Position numbers and translations under genes: made by a program. Below the pieces are notes generated by a model, which saw only the letters and a program-made list of their open reading frames with translations, was not told where the DNA came from and made no database searches. From positions 5,518,501 to 5,582,500 of the forward strand of contig NC_057317.1 in NCBI RefSeq assembly GCF_000687475.1: a stretch of DNA of 64,000 nucleotides, in the 5' to 3' direction. Positions 32,129 to 45,430 of this stretch are shown here, piece by piece (position 1 is the stretch's first letter; the number at the start of each line of letters is the position of its first letter). The stretch comes from Ustilaginoidea virens. Its lineage: Eukaryota > Ascomycota > Sordariomycetes > Hypocreales > Clavicipitaceae.

Positions 32129-34938
32129 TTAGCCCGGCTGCTGGATCCGGGGAAGCCCATTGAAAACGGAAAACCCTGGTCGACCTATCAGCACGCTCGT
32201 TTTGGTTCTCTTCAAGCAAAAACCGCGTTGGAACGGAAATGCCCCCACCCACGTGTACGTGGGTAGGGTTTTGCGCGGAATCCCTGCAGACCCCAAAACC
32301 CAATGTGGTTGAGAAACGTGGCAAAGGCTAGCTGACTCCACCAAGTCATTCTTCTCGGACTTGACTCCAACACACAACACAGCTGGCCCGCCCGCGAAAG
32401 CGTCTGATGCTCTCCCCCTTGCCATGTAGTGAACTGTTGCTGTTCAGCACGGAGTACCGAGTCGAAAACATGGACTTGACGCACCAGGGGGCCGGTCAGC
32501 CCGGGCTGGTTCCTGCAAAAGACAAGGGCGCGAGTTTCATGTCGCAGGATTACTAACCTGAGGCTGCGGTATAAGTCAAGGGTCGAGGTTGGCAGCAGTC
32601 CTCTGACGAACACTTTGAATGCCTTGAACCCCCGACCACTAGGGTCTTATTCCACGTGCGATCGGATGGGGCAGTGCCGACTTGGATGGGAGGGGGGAGG
32701 AGGGGAGGGGAGGGGGTAACGGAGGGTCCGGAGCGTCGTCGAGCTTGCGTATTGCGTGCTTGCCTGGTGGACTGGGCACTGAGTCGAACAGTCCCCGAAG
32801 CTCTAGCATACGACCCGAAAGACGTCGGATTTTTCCGCAGGCTGTCATGACAATCTCTTTCTTGCCAGGAATTCCCCACGCGGGGCGGGGGGGAAGGGGA
32901 GAGGGGTAGGAGGGATCCTTGGGCCTTGCTCTCGATCGCGATCGATACCATGGGAACAGTAAGTTACTATCGGACAGGGGCTCGATCAGGGCATCCCTTA
33001 GCTGTCGGTAGCTTAGTAGAGTACGACTGGCCTGATGAGGGTGATTCTGGCCGAGATTGACCGGACTCGACAAAACCCCGGAAGGAAAGGCGACGGGAGG
33101 AGGACGAGGGCCAGCGACCCCCGGGGGAGGGGGAGACTGGGGTTTGCTCTGACAAATTGGCTGCTGATCCTGCTGATCCTGGTCCAAGTCGAGCATTCTC
33201 GTGCGTCTGTTTCTGCATTGGGCTTTTGGGAGCGAAAATCAGCCAGCTGATTGATGGTTGAACCGTGTCGAGTTAGCCCGTCAGCCCTGCACGCCTGCTT
33301 GTGCCATCCGGATCCGGACGAAGCATCAGGATTCGCCTTTTCCGCATCCTCAAAGGGCGTCTAGACCACCGCCCCTGCTGCCAACGCCAGAAGCCAGACG
33401 CTCTCCGCTGAGCACGCTCCGTATGTTATTGCGCGTCCCGGCTCCAACCCGGATGCGTAAGTCGGACGAGGCAAAAGCAGTAAGCCCCGTCGAGTCCGAC
33501 GGTGCCAGCCAGCAAGCCTTCCCCCCTTCTTCCCGGCCTTGGCTTTATTCGTCCAAGTCCCTGCCGTGGCGTCATGGTTTGCTGCGAAGCTGCTTGGATC
33601 CAGAGGTCAAGAGGCCGAACGTCGCCCCCTCCCCTCCCCCCCGCCGGGTTTTCTTTGGGCTCAGCTCCCCTTGCCCACCAACAAGGCGGCAGCGATCAGT
33701 GAGAGAGAGAGGTCGCGCGGCCTTGGCTCCGGGGGGATAGCCCACCAGTTCGGCGATTACTGTAGCGCTGCGCTGGGCGGGGCAGATCGCCGTACGCTGA
33801 CTCCAGCAGCAGCCCGTTAGCCCGCCCCTCCCACCCAGATGCGTTGCTGGCCCAGGGTCTCCATGCATGCCCCTTGCCCCTTTGCGGCTCTACCTGGGTC
33901 GGGTTTCGATTACCCTTTCGAAGGCGTCCATGACGTCCCATTGGCTGGCAAGCGGGATAGTCGCCCTCCTCCACGGCCGTGAATGCCCTCCGCGGCCGCG
34001 CATGCAGCTCGTCGACAAAGTTGGCTTCGACCTGGAACAACGCGAGCGGGCGGTGGCACTTTCAGTAACGCCGGTGCCCGGGATTTCCCCCCTTCCCCTC
34101 TTTCCCCCACACTGCCTCGACCCAGGCTGCTGAGCAACGATGGGAAGCAAACAGCCGGCGCTGCAAGGGCTGCTCAGCAGTCGCCGTGATGAAAGGTACT
34201 ATCTGCACTCGTAATCCTCCGGTGTGGCATCGTCAAGACTCGAAGCGCCAGACAAACAGCACCCATGCGACCCCCGCTCCGTCGTGTTTCGGCCCCATTG
34301 TCGGCCTTGACAGGGTTCAAATTTGTCGAGTTTGACGTCGGCCCAGCAGAAAACCATGCGTTTCTGCAAAGTTTTGCATGATCGGCACTGCCATAGGCGG
34401 TGGGGGCGGCGCTTCGCGGTTGGCAGTCGATGTTGGTCGGAAGACTCGTGGCAGAGCCCGACAGCCGCCGGCAACGTCACTCCAACCAATGACGCTCGAG
34501 GGAAAACCGGGCGGCGGGATAAAAATAAGGAAAAAAGAGGGGGAAAAGCAAGGACAAAGAGGAAAAACGCAGAATGGTCAAGGCTGAGGAGAGGTTCGTG
34601 GTGGGGTCAAGGATTTAAACGCAGTGGCGCAAACGCGTGTTACTGTGCGGTGCCCTGGCATCCTTGTCGCCTGTTGGCAGCTGGCGGTTGGCACCTGGGC
34701 GGTTGGCACCTGGCGGTTGGCAGCTGGTCGGTGGGGCAGGCCCCCGACCCAACTGCCCCCCGCCCCACCGACCGGCTGGGCTGCTGGGTTTCTCCATGCC
34801 GGGCGAGGCTTTGCGTGCTTGGCTGATTGGTGGGGGGGGGGGCTGCCTGGCCATCCCATTGGCCGGGGCCCCGTGGAAGTACCCCTGAGTGGCGCTCCAA
34901 GTCCCGACTCCGATTCCACGGTGAAAACTTAGGGGAAA

Positions 34939-34970
<32 letters not shown>

Positions 34971-36236
34971 AAAGAGAGACGGAGAGAGATGGAGAGATGG
35001 AGAGACGGAGAGACGTAGAGACGGAGAGTCAGAGAGACGGAGAGACAGAGAGAGAGAAAGAAAGAGAGGGTGAGAGATTCGGGTCTATCGGCTGCTCCGC
35101 TTGGCTGCGTCCGGCCATGTCCAGGGCTGCTCGGTACCTGCATCCCGACCCATCCCGATCCGTCCCAAAGAGGCAAGTTTGTTTCATCGCGCGAAGCCAT
35201 CCTGCATGGAAGCACCGTTCCCCAGGGCAAATGGAAGGCTGCCCTGAGCCTAATCCGCCTTCCAGGAGAATTCTTTTGCTCCCGCCGCCTCTTCTCCATC
35301 CCAGCACGGCGCCAGCACCGCCGCCGGGCATCCTGCTTTCCTGCCTCCTGGCGCGCAGTGTTGTCGCTCGACAACCCGCCGCCGCCTGCTGCTGGTCCCG
35401 GCCGCTCATGGCCCCGACGCCCCTGTACACTCCCCCGTGGATTTCCCCGTAAATGCCCCAACGCGTGCCCGAATTCCCTGCAAACTCTAATCCACCTGAT
35501 CTGCAATAGCCCTGGGCCCTGCTCTAATCATCGGCGCCAGTCCCGTGCTCTGCGCCGGGCCTGGCCCAGCTTCCCCCCCTCCCTCCCCCCCTCCAAATTA
35601 CTGTGTGGCCGCCATCAGTCGATTCCCACAGGATAAAAGCTCGTTGCAGCTAGCCCGCTCTTGCTGCCCCAGGACCGGCACTAACGATGCGCTCTTGACG
35701 CCACTCCTGAGCCTCTGGGTTCTATTACGGTCTCAGCCCATGACGGATTCGCGCTAGCTCCAAGCCTTAGCCTGGCTCTATCCCCGTGGCGGATGGGGCC
35801 CAAAAGGCCTCTGCTGCTGCCAGACGGAACTCGTTGACAGCCTTACTATCGTATAATCGGATGCGGTAAGCAGCAGGAAACGCAAACAGGCATGGCATCT
35901 TTGCCCAGTTCTGGCTGGTCTGGGCGGCCTTTGAGTTTTCGCCATGGTTCCACACTGTCGGGATAACCCCCCAACACCTCAGCCCGGTCGAGCCTGCACG
36001 CGCGGGAACCTGCTTGATGGAAAATAAATACTGCAGGCTGCTGCCCCTGATGCCCTACTGAAACTCAAAATCGAAACAAAAAGCCAACCCAAGCAACTCC
36101 CGTACACAGACACGACAAGGAGGCAGACAGGACCAATATACACACGCTGTCGCTCACACACTCAAACTCCCACTCACACTCCCTCAACTCAACTAAACTC
36201 AACTCATCCCTCTCGTCACATCACATCCCCGTCACA
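32129..36236. other. Gene-poor interval, MITE copy 2 to first HacA-like bZIP
   Basis: No convincing gene is seen in 4.1 kb; open frames occur on both strands but none resembles a known family. It holds a TGGCGGTTGGCA-type short repeat (34675-34735), a ~135-bp polypurine tract (34932-35067), C-rich runs and, near its end, the bZIP leader with CACTCA-type repeats (36150-36200). Confidence 0.5.
34932..35067. repeat. Polypurine tract with GGAGAGACGGAGAGA units
   Basis: About 135 bp are almost pure purine on the + strand. An A-rich half is followed by GGAGAGATGGAGAGACGGAG-like repeats of 8-16 bp. Confidence 0.85.
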
Positions 36237-37504
36237 ATGGTTGACAAGGTTATCCCCAGGCGGCAGGGAAGAGGGCAGCCTCTCCCCCAACCAACCACCA
36301 AGCTGCCCCCCAGGTGAGTTTTTTCCTCGTCCGCAACTCAAACGGGACCCCTCGAGACTAACTAGCAAGCCAAAGGAAACAAGCCAAGACGGAGGAGGAA
36401 AAGGAACAGCGCCGCATAGAGAGGATCTTGAGGAACCGCCGCGCCGCGCAAATGTTTCGAGACAGGAAAAAGTCGGAGCTCGAAGCCGCGGAGAAGCGTA
36501 ACCAGGAGCTGGAAAGCCTCTTGCTTGACGCCCAGACCTCCAAGAAGCAGCTTGCCGAGGAGGTCAGCCGGCTTCAGCAGCGGGCCATCCAGGCTGCCGA
36601 CTCTCTCATCCACTCTGACGCAGCCTCTGACAAGAGCAACGCTTCCCCGCGGCCATCTTTCGCCCCAGAAACTGCCAACCGCTACAAAAACAACAACAGC
36701 AACAGAAACAGCAACAGCAGCAACAACAGCAGCAGCAGCAAAAGCAACAACAACGCCTCCAGCGTCCCGGAACCTCCCAGTGACCTGGCCACACCAAAGA
36801 GCTGCTTCGGCAGCGACTCCGAGTCGTCTCATCCCCCCAAGCTCAACGACTGGCTGCGATCATTGGATGGCTCGTCATCGTATGAGCCGCTGCCCTCCAA
36901 AGCCTGCCCGCCAACAACCACCTCCCTAGAGTACACCACCTCTGAGATGCCCTACATGCTGACGGACTCCAAGGATGACTGGTACGGGACACCCCCAGCC
37001 AAGATTCCCCGTCCGGCATCTGACCTGCATGAAGCACCGTTCGTCTATGGCCTTGACGACGCCCCTGTCACCCGGGTTACGGACAGCAGAACATGCTCCT
37101 ACGCTGATCCCATGTGTGTAAACTATGACCTGGCGTCCGATATGCCGACGCCCGCCACAGAACTCAGCTACTTTGACTGGGATAGGCTGTTCAACGATCC
37201 AGCCGATGCCCCTCTCGTCCACCCGGCGAGCTTGGAATCAAGCCCCTACCCATCACACCCACACCCACACCCACACCACAATTACAGTCACGGTCACAAC
37301 CCCAACCCACCATACAGAACCGCTTCTTACCCTTCTCCCCACCATCTGTCTTCCCAAATGCACAATCACAGCGAGCAGGCGCTCTGGATGAAGGATCGGG
37401 GCTACGGCTACCCGCATGGCTACAGCAGCATTGTGGACGATTCCATGCGCCATTCTCAGTGCTACGAGTGTTGGCCTTCGTACCGCGGCGAGCGTAGACC
37501 GTGA
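36237..37504 (+). CDS. HacA/XBP1-like bZIP transcription factor, paralog 1, 2 exons
   Basis: Exons are 36237-36313 and 36376-37504 (401 aa). The 62-nt intron splits the Arg codon of LPPRKQAK (phase 2). It uses an AAG acceptor here; an alternative AAG 6 nt upstream would add Ser-Gln. The bZIP begins KTEEEKEQRRIERILRNRRA and continues AAQMFRDRKK, with N-x7-R spacing, then a leucine-zipper heptad region (ELESLLLDAQTSKKQLAEEV). The KEQRRIER lead-in is characteristic of HacA, the unfolded-protein-response regulator. The rest is low-complexity: an Asn/Ser run near residues 95-120 and a His/Pro run encoded by CACACC repeats. It is presumably nuclear. It shares N-terminal GQPLP, intron position and basic region with the gene at 51374. 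Confidence 0.87.
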
Positions 37505-40500
37505 GATTCTGTTGGAAACTAGGTGGTGTACATATACTTTCGCCGAAAAGAGGCGGAGAATAGATCTCGCAGCGCCTCATATCTCACTATATCACTAGAC
37601 ATGAGAGACAGCTTTCGTACATAGGTTTCAACATGACACTTGCTCGACAGAGTAAAAAACCATAATTTGACTACTATAAATGAAACTTCTCGCTGTGAAT
37701 GCATTTTGTCTCGCCGCTGTCCACGAGGGCGATGGGCCATCACTAACAACGGAACTCAAGGCTACAACAACTTTCCTCTCGGGCGCAGTCTGTGAGCCAT
37801 CCCTGAGCAATCAAAAGAGTCAACACTTTCTTCTTCTTTTTTTTTTTTTGACTCGGTGCAGAAATTAGAACAATGCCTGGGGCCAGGAAATCATATGTTT
37901 GGACTGCGCCGTCTGGAATGTTATAGAACCCTAGCCTTGTTGATAACTGATATTTGTTGATTGAGATCAGGCCTCGACTCTTGGTAAGAAGTCCCCGTCT
38001 GTAGATCGAAATCAATAGTGTCAAAATGAGCACGTTCATACAAGCGACGACACCAGAACTGAAGCCTCCCGGTAAACAGAGCCCCAACACGTCCGCCGTC
38101 GAGGGTACACTAGCCGTGGAGAATGGGCATTGCTCGACTATTCCCCGGTAGTTCTGCCAGCCATAAGGGTAGGTTCGAATCCTGACGCCACTTTCTGGCA
38201 AGTCTTGTCCGTCCACTCCATGGAGGCGTTTTTAGTCCCCTGTCACGATGGGACGGCCTCAAAAATCCTCCGTTTTTGGGCCGAAGAAAAGCCCGCGAAA
38301 GACCCGTGGTCCCGGTTCCACGGGACCCCATTAGACTTTGATGGTTCGGAGGCGCCAGGCTCCACGGCTGTGGCGAGGGCTGGCTGTGAACACCGGGCTA
38401 TTGGGAGGCTGGGCCGTTTCCGGCCTTTGAAGCGCTTTTGCTTCCTGTGTGTTGCTGGCTCTGCCATGATAGTAACATTGGGTTCTGCTGCAGACCGCCG
38501 GTGAATTATCCACGCTTTGTTTGTCTGATATTCGAGCAAGGGGCGGCAGGTCAGGCCAACTTGGTCAAGCCGGCCGAGACTAAAGTGACAGTTGGCATAG
38601 CGGCGATCAAGAGCATGAGACCTTCTTTGAACGTGCAGCAACTGATACGGTACATGGCACCAGCCGGTAGTCTGGCACTTGTGGTGGGCTACTTTATCCG
38701 AGTGCAATCACTTGTGCTGTTATTCATTCAGTAGAATTTCCATGGTTGCGCTTTTTGCGTATCCCGTCATACCTCTATGCTCCATCGCACTCGACGACTT
38801 ATATGTATATATGTATATATATGTGTGTGTGTGTGTATTACGCTAGGTGGTCTAGTTATATACGTCTTACCGGGCCAATATTTAGTGCTCGATGCTAATT
38901 TAAAGAGTAAACCCGAGTGCCGGGAGAAAAACCTCCGCAAAATCTCTGGGTCGGTGGTGTTGATGCAAAAATGAATATTCATCCAGAGCGTATTGAGACC
39001 TATATCTCAACAGTGGGAGCTTCGTCTCCGAGGTGGCAGCTAGTCGCGACGTATATGAGAAAACCCTCGACGGAATGCTTCCTTGAAAAGAAAAACAAAA
39101 GAAAGAAAAAAGGGCCAGGAAGCTTGCCGATCGATCAAAAGATATATGTCACCTAATATTTATACTTGGAGCTATTCCTGTCAAACATGCTGTTGTCTAG
39201 TGATGTGGCGATGGAAGCTCCGTTGCCAATTCAGCCCTAGAGCTAGACAAAACAACGGGCGATCTGTTCCTAGGTCAGGATCCAAGAGTAAATGGAGCCT
39301 CATAATTTATTGAGATATAACGCGGCTTCATGGTATCTCATTCAAGATTCGACTCGTAATAGCATTGTCAGTAATTATCAATGCTCTTTTCTGTAAATAG
39401 TCTACTTATTGGATGGCATGACTCTAAATTACCTTAGGAGGTAACGGAGTCACGACTTTTGTTTGAATATAACGGAGCTTTTAGTGACAGAAATCAAAAC
39501 TTACCATCTCTTGGCAGGAATGTCTGTTGTTATTATACCAAACGTTACAGGCCGTGATTCGAAGTTGTCCAGGCGAGTCGAGTGTCTGTTTTTGTACCCA
39601 TACTAGCACATCGTGTAGTGTTTTATTTTAATCTTGTCATCCCAGGCAGTAATGACCATTATCATGCGTGGCCGTCCTTGAATGGTACTCAGCGGTTCAC
39701 CTGTCAGGGTCGTTCTAAGAAGTAAAGTGCGCAGACTACAGTAATTGAGTGATCCATTATCGCCAGTAAACGAGTTACACTGGAGCATTCCGCTTTCGTC
39801 AGCATGAGAAAGTAGGAAGACTGGCTGAATTTTTCAAGGCTAATGCGTGCTATCGTGCATTGGCAGCTGGTGGCTCGCACATGTTGGGTATGGAATAAAC
39901 ACTTGGCAAGGATCGTTAGCCCAATGGTGACAGTTAATGGAACATAGTCCTTCATACAGCGATTGTGAATTGCCTTTGGGGGAATCAAACGAGACGCAGT
40001 TTCTCTGCTGGCGACGGCATGTGTCATTAGGGAAAGCTGAGCTTGCCTGAGATTTGCAAACACCTCGGAATGGCTAGGATATGGTTTCATTCTTCACGTG
40101 CTATAGAAGACCTCGTTTGAAAGTCAATATTTGTTGATTATATGGCCATTCCCATTCCGTCTGGCTACCAATAGAGAATAAGCATGCAAGGCAGTCCATC
40201 GAGACGATCTGAATACTGCTAAACCTTGTACGCAAAAAGGCGCCGAGACCTAACCAGCCTTAAAGTCCTTTGCACGGCTACTGTTTCCCATTTAGCCTTC
40301 TAGGATCACTCAGAGGTGCAGGTTTACAAGGTTGAAACGCTCGTTGCTGATGAAAGCATATTTACGTCGCTTGCATTGAGGAGCAGGCGTCGACTCTTGA
40401 ACAGAATAGCAAGGACAGCACCGGCAATCAGCAGTAGCAGCATCAGCAGTAGAATCAGGGCTCAGGCAGCAAGGCAGAACAAGCTATTGGAACGAGATTT

Positions 40501-42735
40501 GCGTCATTACACCCTCTGTCGCAAAGTGGTTGACAAGCAGATATGCTCTGCTGCAGCCGACACCGAAGCGGCTCAGCCGGCCAGCCTCGCAATCGCATGG
40601 CGTCCTGATGCTACCCGAGAGTTGGCCGGTCGAAGGCTACCCAGCCAATAAATTTAATAGCAGGACCAGAGGCCATCTTTCAGCTAATTGATACCGTGTG
40701 GCCAAGACCCTTGCCAATGTCTGTAAATCCAACGGCACGCCCACAAAAGGCAGTCGAAACGATGGAGCCCGTGTCGCCATTTAAATAGAGCCTTGCGTTA
40801 ACTATGGTTTCCTGGGAAGAAATCTGAAAACATGCCAAACCGAGTGTAGGCAAAGACTCGGGTATATTAGCCTGTGCGTCAAGCTGATGCCCAGAGATTC
40901 TTGGGGAGTGAAAAGAGTTGTGTTCAGAAAGGAGTCTGAAACCCATGATAGTGGTGCAGCTCAGTATCGCAGTATACAATGTTATTTGGGCGACGAGGCA
41001 GAAACTAGCCCGACAGTATGCGAAATTTCAGAATCAGGCCGGCAGCGATTACAGCGAGGGGATCACCTTCCCGCTTCACCAGTATACGAACATAATGGCA
41101 GTCGCGTGGTCCCGGTTACGAAGCCTGGTGCTATTTGGTCGTGATGGCGATTTAGACCGTTCCGTAAAGATGACTAGAGGAAGATGAGGTAATCGGCCTT
41201 TAGGTGAAGCTCGGAGAACTCTCGCCGAGAAAAGTAGGTATAGCAGCACCGAACAGCGAAGAGGAAAGCAACAACGGCGGTGGTGTCCAGAAACAGTCTC
41301 AAGATCAACAGTCGCATACATGATAGTGATGGCAAGCTCTAAAGCTTTCCCATGGCGAGGGGTGCCGGTAAGTTTTGGAGCATAGTGTTTATTTATTCCT
41401 TCTCGGGCAGTGATTATCCATACGGATCGCCAGGCATATCACACACAGAGCTGGCTTGCTTGGTAGGAGACCCTGAACCATGATGACCACCCGGTCGTCG
41501 GGAACGCCCCCCACGAGACAGTGGTTCCGAAATCCAGGCCATCTTGTAAATGATGAAACAGCAGGGCCGCCAAACGCAAACCACGAGAGCCCGTCACACA
41601 CGACGAACCGATGTGCAAGGTGTGACCACCCAGCCAGAGAGGCTACTAGCTCCATTTCACGCTGCATGTTTCACTATTCCCTGAGACCACACAGCTCCAT
41701 TCTGCTTGTCCCTGGCCCTGACATAATCTCCAAGAGGCCGCCGCAATAATTCGCAGAAACTTACGGATACATCAGGGTCCGGGATGTTCAGGCCAATGTG
41801 CCCCGTCAAAAAGCAGAGCTTACCCTGCACTCCTTGGGCATCAGACGGACTGAGTGACGGCTTGCGCAGATGGTGGGAAGAGCCTTTGCATTCTGGGCCT
41901 GTGAGAATGTGCAGCATGTCACGGTGAATGGGAGTCACTCCGTCACAAAGTGCAGGTTCAAGGGATACTGGCGCATGGTGGTGCAACGAAGGTTTAGGGT
42001 CAACCCACCGGTTTTTGCGTTGGAATCGAGCTTGATACTTGTTTGCTATTGGACTATAATCTATTTGCGTTTGAGCTGGCTGATAAGATATATTCTCTAG
42101 ACACGGGCACGGGGATCTGAGACGCCAGGAGCGAAGGACAGTACAGATCGGTCCAGTATATTCGACCGAGTGAGGTTTGATCAACATGACGAAATTCTCA
42201 CACCGCCATGTGGTTAAAGTTGCTAGAAAAGGGCCAGACGAATTCTTTTTGCAGTTACCCCCCACTCCAGGGGGTCACGCATCTATCTCGGGGCATCCCT
42301 TGAGAGGTCTGCGTAGAATGCACGTCCTGTGGCGTCCGAGATGGCTCCTAAGAGAGACTTACCAGCATCAAGCACGTTCGGTTGTGTCTATACTGCTGTT
42401 GTGAGTGCGGGTAGCGGCAAAGTGAATGGCCGGAGAATTTTATGGGATTGTGGTATCATCGGGAAAGGGTTCAGCTATAGTCAGCGTCAGTGACGTTTCT
42501 AAGAGGCGTAGTACAAGATCTCACCTGCGCAGGTCGTTAATTCGACCTGATCGCCTCTGGGGTCAGAGAGAGCGTCGTCCGTCAAAAGCCTCGTGTCACT
42601 TTCCCGGCACAAGAGGCCTGACGATGGTTACGGAAACGACGATGACGACGACGACGATTCATCAGGATCTTCTGTGCGTCTCATTGTGGTAGTGTTGCAT
42701 CGCATGCCTCTTTGACAAGGCGGCTCCCCGGACTG

Positions 42736-42740
<5 letters not shown>

Positions 42741-42774
<34 letters not shown>
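42741..42774. repeat. T34 homopolymer
   Basis: Thirty-four consecutive T; it is the longest homopolymer in the window. Confidence 0.92.
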
Positions 42775-42775
<1 letters not shown>

Positions 42776-44576
42776 ATTCTTCCGCACCGATGGTAGGGTA
42801 TCTCTGGCTACAATTTTGCGCATTATTCAAGCTTATCCTATTAGGGTCGATTACGCCCAGGACGCAGGACGCGGCCCCCGCTTCAGCGTGGGAAATTTGC
42901 GCTGCTCCGGCGCGAGTTGGGCGTCATTGCAAATGTTGACCACTGCACGCGCGTGTACTTCACCACTGCGCCGTCGACGGTATGCCACAGTTTCGTCTGG
43001 GCCATCACAGAAACCTTCGACAAGCTGCAAGCCATGTCCCCAGATGGAGATGAAGAGCAGGTGAAGACAAATTCGAGCGTGCGAGAGGGCCAAAACCGGG
43101 CAGAAGAAAAAGAGATGCCATCCCTGCCATGGTGAGCAGATCCGTTAGAGAACCAACTGCCAGGGCCCCAGCATGCTGGCCACCTCCGCCGATTCATCGT
43201 ATGGATCCCCCATTGATCCCTGCCTGGGACCTTGTGTAGCAAGCGATTCTGAGTATCCGAACTCCGGCGAAAGTGTGTGTGGAGAAAAATCTTTGATGGG
43301 GTTCTGCAGCACCTCGCATGGATGCGTCTGCGCCATGAAGCGGCCAGGGTATATCACAAGAATGCCAGACCCCAACAACTCGCCTGGGCACCTACCTTCT
43401 CCCCCTCCCCACCTTTTCCCCCTGGCTATGGATCACACGTAGCATCCAGCAGATAGCTGGCTGGACTCTCCACACGCAATGATAATGACAGGGCGTGATG
43501 AGATTGCTGACGATGGGTGGGGAGGACTTGAGCGTTGCTCGCGGATGGGCCGCCGCCACGGATTCGCGCGGCAGCCAGATGCCGTCGTCGTATTCACCCT
43601 CTGCAAAGGCCTAGGCCTGAGTCCCGACTCCTGACTGTAAACCCGTAAGCCACCGGTTTGGATTGCTTAGGGAAGCAGCTGCAGCGGCCTCGTCGGAGGC
43701 GGCTAGCAGGTGCTTTGGTGAGCTACTCGTGCCTGTCCCCGTGACCGGTGCGAGGCGTATCTGCCAGACGGGTAAGGTGAAACGGATGGGCTGCATGACG
43801 CCATGTGTCAAGGTGCCCACGGTCTGTTCTAGCTTCTGGGACTGAAACCCGGCTGCGGAACTGGCGTCAAGCCAGTTTCGGCCAGGAAGTCCCCGCTTGG
43901 GAGTGCCATGATGGCGCCAAGCGGGCCTGTCGAGTGGGGAATGGGGCAATACTCTACCGTTCTGAGCAGATGAAATGGTCGGGGCTCGGGAGAGCGACCC
44001 GGCGACAGCATCCGCGGACGTGCGGACCATAGATGCGCCGGTGGAGCGGACTCGGGCAGAGTGGCCAGCAGGACGCGGCTTTGGGGAAGGATTCAGTGGT
44101 TGAAAGGCTGGGTTTGGCTTTTCCCACTTTAATCCCCTTCCTTTTCATTCAAAGCATTCAAAGAAAAAAGGGGGGGAGAAATCCAAAAAAAAAAAAATTA
44201 GCAGAGGAAGTGGGCAGAGGGGGGGGCCGGAAACCCGAGCGTTCGGTGCCAGCGAACACCCGAACCGCCGGCTTGGAGCCACTACTTTGGCGCCATGACA
44301 GGTCTGCCTTTCCTAAACAGGCCTAGCCTAGAGCGAATCGAGCGTTCTCGAACGGGTTCCTCATCTCAGAGTATGCTTTTAAGGCTACGCCGCACGTGGT
44401 GGCTGCCCTTACGCCGCGTTCTAGTACGCGAGAAAGGACCAATCAACAAGACGGACGCCGGCGGCAACGCATCGAGATGCTTAGCCCTGAGTGGTGTACC
44501 GGTATACTACACTAGGTGGGGAGTTGGGGGCAAGCCATTGACAACTGCCCGTACCCCTGACATGCGAGGCAATCTT

Positions 44577-44998
44577 GGGGGAATTTGTGGGTAGGATATC
44601 AGCAAGATTTTGTGAATCCCCGACCCTTCTGTTGCTTTGGCCTGTTGGGGAATTTGTGGGTAGGATGGATATCAGCAAGATTTTGTTAATCCCTGACCTG
44701 TCTGTTGTCTTGGCCTATTGGGGCTTTTGTGGGTAGAAACCAACAATTCGCGTTAATCCCTGAGCTGTCTGTTGCCTTGGCCCATTGGAGGATTGTGGGT
44801 AGAAACCAAACAATTTACGTGAATTCCTGACCGGCATGTGCGTCCATGTTTTCTGGGGAGGGAAGGGGGGAGGATTTGTGGGCAGAATCCAACAAATTCT
44901 ATCAATCCCTGACCGGCATGTCCGTCCTGCTTGGGGAGGGAAGGGGTGGAAGGGTTGTGGGTAGAGAGCATCAGCGAACCTGCAGCGAATCCTGGTCT
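44577..44998. repeat. Degenerate ~67-83-bp tandem repeat, six units
   Basis: The core TTGTGGGTAG (one copy TTGTGGGCAG) recurs at about 44585, 44654, 44727, 44793, 44875 and 44955. Between cores the units share AATCC(C/T)(C/T)GACC and CTGTTG-C-TTGGCC blocks. Units 5-6 carry an alternative GGGGAGGGAAGGGG block. A further diverged piece may lie near 45175-45215. No coding role is apparent. Confidence 0.8.
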
Positions 44999-45403
44999 TC
45001 CAGGTGAAACTCTGGGGATTTTTTTTTATCATGGATGGATCATGGGACCCAAGCAACTCGTGGGTTGGCTCCACTGAGGAGCATCAAAATGCTAGCCATC
45101 CTTGACCTCATGTGATGGCTCTAGCTAATATCCGACATCCCCGGTAGGCTGTCTGTCGGGTCTCGGGGATCCGGCGGGTAAAAATAGCAGGATTCCCCAG
45201 TAATCCCTGGCTGGGCCTGCTTAAAAGTTGGAGAGACTCGAGGCGCCCGCCGTAGGCTCGGTGGCCTCCAAATGCAGGGGTTGCCCATCGGCAGACCTTG
45301 GCATGATTCGTGTAGAGGTCGAGACTTGTCCCAGAAACAGACTGCATGGCAGGAACTGGAACGATGTCACGACCGCGCAGGCTCGCAATCGAACGCTCAC
45401 GGG

Positions 45404-45430
45404 TTTTTTTTTTTTTTTTTTTTTTTTTTT
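45404..45430. repeat. T27 homopolymer
   Basis: Twenty-seven consecutive T in the gene-poor interval. Confidence 0.9.

Noticed and set aside
38150..38200. tRNA-like GGTTCGAATCC box
   Set aside because: The T-arm stem does not pair over five bases and no A box or acceptor stem is present upstream.
37743..38216. A 157-codon minus-strand frame with one hydrophobic segment, perhaps a relic of a membrane protein
   Set aside because: Only one weak transmembrane-like stretch, with a lysine run from a T tract; too little to name.
44481..45074. Minus-strand frames rich in ILPTN and FYPQ repeats as a repeat protein
   Set aside because: The repetition follows from the degenerate DNA repeat, the frame shifts between units and there is no start context.
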